DNA from: Candidatus Evtepia faecavium | GTDB lineage: Bacteria; Bacillota; Clostridia; Oscillospirales; Oscillospiraceae | Reading direction: 5' to 3' | DNA length: 33,697 nucleotides | NCBI GenBank assembly: GCA_019115545.1 | Contig: DXDK01000043.1 | Location: 1 to 33,697 of the forward strand | Shown here: positions 30,612-33,697 of the stretch, in pieces | How positions within the stretch are numbered: position 1 is the stretch's first letter | How the letters are laid out: each line of letters starts with the position of its first letter | The notes under the pieces: model-generated | Databases searched by the model: none | Seen by the model: the letters and a program-made list of their open reading frames with translations, nothing else | What the model was told of the DNA's origin: nothing | Translations under genes and position numbers: made by a program

Positions 30612-31499
30612 ATGTCTGAATTTTTGTCCAACAATCTGCCATATCTGCTCTCCGGCATCTCCGTCGGCGGCCAGTATGCGCTGATTGCCATTGGCTACAC
30701 CATGGTCTACGGCATCCTCCGCCTGATCAACTTCGCCCACGGCGACGTGTTCATGGTGGCCGGCCTCATCATGGTCTATGCCACGGCATCCCTGCCCATC
30801 TATGTCTCCGTCATCCTGGTGATCGTGGCGACGGTGATTCTGGGCGTGGTCATTGAAAAAGTGGCCTACAAACCCCTGCGCTCCGCCCCCCGGATGTCGG
30901 TGATGATCTCCGCCATCGGCGTGTCCTATCTGCTGCAGAACTGCGCCCTGTACTTCACCGGCGGCCTGCCCCAGATGTATCCCTCCATCCCCTTCCTGTC
31001 TGAGCAGATCCAGATCGGCTCGGCCAGCACCAAGATGGTCACCATCGTCACCCCCATCCTCACGGTGATCCTGGTCCTCATCCTGGTGACCATGATCAAG
31101 CGCACCAAGACCGGCATGGCCATGCGGGCCGTGTCCCGGGACTTTGAGACCAGCGAGCTCATGGGTATCAAGATCAACAACGTCATCAGCATGACCTTTG
31201 TCATCGGCTGTCTGCTGGCGGCGGTGGGCTCCCTGCTCTACTTCACCAACTACACCTCCGTCATCCCCACCTCCGGCGCCATGCCCGGTCTGAAGGCCTT
31301 CGTGGCGGCGGTGTTCGGCGGGATCGGCTCGGTGCCTGGCGCGGTGATCGGCGCCTTCATCATCGGTATCTGCGAAAACATCATCAAAGGCCTGGGTTGG
31401 ACGACGTTCTCCGACGCCTTCACCTTCGTCCTGCTGATCGTCATCCTCGTGGTCAAGCCCACCGGCATCTTCGGTGAGAAGTCCACGGACAAGGTGTGA
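30612..31499 (+). CDS. livH: Branched-chain amino acid ABC transporter permease LivH
   Basis: A 295-residue inner-membrane permease with about eight hydrophobic helices. It opens with LLSGISVGGQYALIAIGYTMVYGILRLINFAHGD, the standard LivH start region, and has the coupling motif MAMRAVSRDFETSELMGI near residue 170, followed by the FVAAVFGGIGSVPGAVIGAF block. GAAGGAG lies 12 bases before ATG 30612; an upstream open frame to 30477 is rejected. It forms the channel with LivM. Confidence 0.93.
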   Translation: MSEFLSNNLPYLLSGISVGGQYALIAIGYTMVYGILRLINFAHGDVFMVAGLIMVYATASLPIYVSVILVIVATVILGVVIEKVAYKPLRSAPRMSVMISAIGVSYLLQNCALYFTGGLPQMYPSIPFLSEQIQIGSASTKMVTIVTPILTVILVLILVTMIKRTKTGMAMRAVSRDFETSELMGIKINNVISMTFVIGCLLAAVGSLLYFTNYTSVIPTSGAMPGLKAFVAAVFGGIGSVPGAVIGAFIIGICENIIKGLGWTTFSDAFTFVLLIVILVVKPTGIFGEKSTDKV

Positions 31500-31509
31500 G
31501 GTGCGCGCT

Positions 31510-32742
31510 ATGGGAAAAAGTTTGCAAGCGAGAGCGAAAAAATCCTCCGACCAGAAGATCGGCAGCTTCATTGCCGTCATCTGCCTGGTGGTGCTGTACA
31601 TCTTCCTGTTCCTGCTGGACAACGCCCTGCCCAGCAACTCCACCACCATCATGCTGGTCACTGTCCTGAAAAAGGGCGCCATCTATGCTCTGGTGTGCGT
31701 GTCCATGAACCTGCTCAACGGGTTTACGGGCCTGTTCTCCCTGGGCCAGGCGGGCTTTATGCTCATCGGCGCCTATGCCTACTCCATCTTCTCCATCCCG
31801 GCAGAGGCGCACGCCTCCGTCTACCAGTACTTTGATGGCGGCGCCATCCAGTTCTCCATCCCCGAGTCCATCGGGAACGTGCTGGGGGTGAACGCCGGCA
31901 ACTTCCTGGGCGCCATCCTCTGCATCATCATCGGCGGCCTGGTGGCCGCGGTCTTCGCCGCCCTCATCGGCATCCCGGTGCTCCGGCTGAAGAGCGACTA
32001 CCTGGCCATCGCCACCCTGGGCTTTGCGGAGATCATCCGGGCCATCTTCCAGTGGAACGGCCTGGGGAAGATCACCAACGGCTCCAACCTGCTGCGGAAG
32101 TACACCAACTTCGACGACATTCAGATCCAGGTGGGCGGCATGGTCTACAAGCTGGACACCGTCTTCCCCTTCCTCATCGCCACCTTGAGCATCGTCATCA
32201 TCGTCCTGCTGGTGAACTCCTCCTATGGCCGGGCCTTCAAGTCCATCCGGGACGACGAGGTGGCCGCCGAGGCCATGGGCATCAACCTCTTCAAGCACAA
32301 GATGCTCTCCTTCGTGATCTCCAGCTTCTTCGCTGGGGTGGGCGGCGCCCTGCTGGCCATGTTCCAGACCACCGTCCAGGCCATGCCCTTCCAGTCCACC
32401 ATGACCTATGAGATCCTCCTCATCGTGGTCATCGGCGGCATCGGATCCATCACCGGCAGCTGCATCGCGGCCTTCCTGTACATCGCCTGCTCCGAGTGGT
32501 GGCTGCGGTTCCTGGACAGCGGCTCCTTCATGGGCATGGAGGTCTCCTTCTTCCGGGACGGGTTCCGGAAGGTGGTCTTCTCCGTGGTCATCATGGTGAT
32601 CGTCCTCTTCTTCTCCAGAGGCATCATGGGCAACAAGGAGCTGTCCTTCGCCGGCATGGTCCGAAAGATACGGGGGAGGAAGGCGGCCAAGGCCGCCCCG
32701 GCCGACGGCCCCCAGGGAAAGGAGGACGAGCCCCATGACTGA
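31510..32742 (+). CDS. livM: Branched-chain amino acid ABC transporter permease LivM
   Basis: A 410-residue permease with about ten hydrophobic helices. LivM marks are LVCVSMNLLNGFTGLFSLGQAG, VLRLKSDYLAIATLGFAEI, the coupling motif SYGRAFKSIRDDEVAAEAMGI and VIGGIGSITGSCIAAFLY. The C-terminus carries a charged tail (KIRGRKAAKAAPADGPQ). GAGGTG precedes ATG 31510, ten bases after the livH stop; an extension to 31474 overlaps livH and is rejected. Its end overlaps livG by eight bases. Confidence 0.93.
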   Translation: MGKSLQARAKKSSDQKIGSFIAVICLVVLYIFLFLLDNALPSNSTTIMLVTVLKKGAIYALVCVSMNLLNGFTGLFSLGQAGFMLIGAYAYSIFSIPAEAHASVYQYFDGGAIQFSIPESIGNVLGVNAGNFLGAILCIIIGGLVAAVFAALIGIPVLRLKSDYLAIATLGFAEIIRAIFQWNGLGKITNGSNLLRKYTNFDDIQIQVGGMVYKLDTVFPFLIATLSIVIIVLLVNSSYGRAFKSIRDDEVAAEAMGINLFKHKMLSFVISSFFAGVGGALLAMFQTTVQAMPFQSTMTYEILLIVVIGGIGSITGSCIAAFLYIACSEWWLRFLDSGSFMGMEVSFFRDGFRKVVFSVVIMVIVLFFSRGIMGNKELSFAGMVRKIRGRKAAKAAPADGPQGKEDEPHD

Positions 32743-33676
32743 GCAGAAACAGCACGTGCTGCAGATGGAAAACATCACCATGCAGTTTGGCGGCGTGGTG
32801 GCTGTCAACAACCTCTCCCTGGAGGTGAACGAAGGGGAGATCGTGGCCCTCATCGGCCCCAACGGCGCCGGGAAGACCACGGCCTTCAACGTCATCACCG
32901 GGGTCTACCAGCCCACCAACGGGCAGGTGGCCTTCTATGACAAGGCCTACATCCGCAACCACCCCCAGGGCAAGATGAAGAAGATCTACAAGGGGGAGAA
33001 CCCCCTGCTCTACACCGGGGAATATGCCCTGGACCTGCCCGAGGGCGCCGATGTGGCGGCGGCCAAGGCGGCGGAGAAGGCCCGGGATCATTACGCCTTC
33101 TCCAGCCACGTCATGGCCCCCACCCCGGACCACATCACCAAGATGGGCATCGCCCGGACCTTCCAGAACATCCGCCTGTGGAAGAGCATGACGGTCTTTG
33201 AAAACGTCATCATCGCCAAGCACATGCGGGCCAAGCACAACGTCTTCTCCTCCACCTTCCGGACCAGCCGCAAGGAGGAGGCCCGGATGCGGGAGGAGAC
33301 CGAAGCCCTCCTCCGGGAGCAGAACCTCTGGCAGCACCGGGACGACCTGGCCACCAGCCTGCCCTACGGCCTCCAGCGCCGGCTGGAGATCGCCCGGGCC
33401 CTGGCCACCTCGCCCAAGCTCCTCCTTCTGGACGAGCCCGCTGCGGGCATGAACCCCCAGGAGACCCTGGAGCTGGCCAGTTTCATCCACGACATCCGGG
33501 ATAAGTACCACCTGACCATCCTGCTCATCGAGCACCACATGGACCTGGTCATGAACATCTCGGACCGGATCTATGTGTTGGACTTCGGCAGCCTCATCGC
33601 CCACGGCCTGCCTGCCGAGATCCAGAAGAACCAGCACGTCATTGACGCCTATTTGGGGGTGGTAGAAGATGAGTGA
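32735..33676 (+). CDS. livG: Branched-chain amino acid ABC transporter ATPase LivG with a central insertion
   Basis: A 313-residue ATPase of the importer. Walker A GPNGAGKTT is at 41-49, the Q-loop RTFQN at 141-145, the signature YGLQRRLEIARAL near 210, Walker B LLLLDEPAAGMNP near 230 and IEHHMD near 270. E. coli LivG has about 255 residues and its Q-loop near residue 89; here about 50 extra residues (roughly 75-128, lysine/alanine-rich, with NHPQGKMKKIYKGENPLLY) lie between Walker A and the Q-loop. AAGGAGG precedes the ATG. The stop overlaps livF by eight bases. Confidence 0.94.
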   Translation: MTEQKQHVLQMENITMQFGGVVAVNNLSLEVNEGEIVALIGPNGAGKTTAFNVITGVYQPTNGQVAFYDKAYIRNHPQGKMKKIYKGENPLLYTGEYALDLPEGADVAAAKAAEKARDHYAFSSHVMAPTPDHITKMGIARTFQNIRLWKSMTVFENVIIAKHMRAKHNVFSSTFRTSRKEEARMREETEALLREQNLWQHRDDLATSLPYGLQRRLEIARALATSPKLLLLDEPAAGMNPQETLELASFIHDIRDKYHLTILLIEHHMDLVMNISDRIYVLDFGSLIAHGLPAEIQKNQHVIDAYLGVVEDE

Positions 33677-33697
33677 ACCGATTCTCAGCATTCAAAA
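33669..33697 (+). CDS. livF: Start of LivF-type ATPase, cut by the window end
   Basis: Only nine codons are visible (MSEPILSIQ), beginning inside the end of livG. The order livKHMGF and the coupled start make LivF the expected product, but the sequence itself is too short to prove it. Confidence 0.6.

Noticed and set aside
1..33697. CRISPR array, insertion sequence, prophage or toxin-antitoxin system
   Set aside because: No regularly spaced repeats, transposase, integrase or paired toxin gene was seen; the Xre regulator partner is a membrane protein, not a known toxin.

Overview
This window looks like a chromosomal stretch from a high-GC, low-oxygen member of the Bacillota, most likely the Oscillospiraceae (Flavonifractor / Pseudoflavonifractor type). 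The evidence is the strong AGGAGG ribosome sites, GC-rich third codon positions, TTGACA/TATAAT promoters with 17-18 bp spacers, ferredoxin-dependent 2-oxoacid metabolism, and the gene families present. This is an inference from content; no marker gene search was possible. No phage, insertion sequence, CRISPR array or integration site is visible.

Layout. 1-235: 3' end of a PcrA/UvrD helicase, closed by a hairpin shared with the convergent gene. 294-1414 (minus): a phosphopantetheinyl transferase translationally coupled to an alkyladenine DNA glycosylase. 1478-2986: murC with its own promoter and terminator. 3058-5789: two peptidases (P1/S58 family and M3 family). 5936-10424: an operon of an AMP-forming acyl-CoA ligase, a TrpR-like regulator (YerC/YecD family) and indolepyruvate:ferredoxin oxidoreductase iorA-iorB. 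It starts at a strong promoter that carries a perfect 7-7-7 inverted repeat over the -10/+1 region. 10434-11555 (minus): two small membrane proteins and an Xre-type regulator whose promoter is bracketed by exact 11-bp repeats. 11562-13228 (minus): a sodium:solute symporter. 13250-14498 (minus): prfB without the usual programmed frameshift. 14532-18255 (minus): a CydDC-like heterodimeric ABC transporter, with a 36-residue small ORF upstream. 18396-18893: another small protein, then tRNA-Leu(UAA) and an initiator tRNA-fMet. 18916-20702: an EcsC-family protein overlapping a U32-peptidase-like, cysteine-bearing protein. 20787-24972 (minus): a MarR regulator, a putative attenuator and a heterodimeric ABC multidrug-type exporter. 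25025-28975: sbcD-sbcC. 29019-33697: a branched-chain-type amino acid ABC importer livKHMG plus the first codons of livF.

How the parts work together. The most interesting unit is the acyl-CoA ligase / TrpR-like / iorAB operon. Ligase plus IorAB could turn aryl acids into arylacetyl-CoA and then, by reductive carboxylation, into arylpyruvates (aryl-acid salvage into aromatic amino acids). IorAB alone could instead run oxidatively in aromatic amino acid fermentation. The TrpR-like protein lies inside the operon and the promoter carries an operator-like inverted repeat, so I infer local autoregulation. The liv importer and the two peptidases fit a peptide- and amino-acid-using lifestyle. Several regulators (Xre, MarR, TrpR-like) each sit beside an operator-like symmetry at their own promoter.
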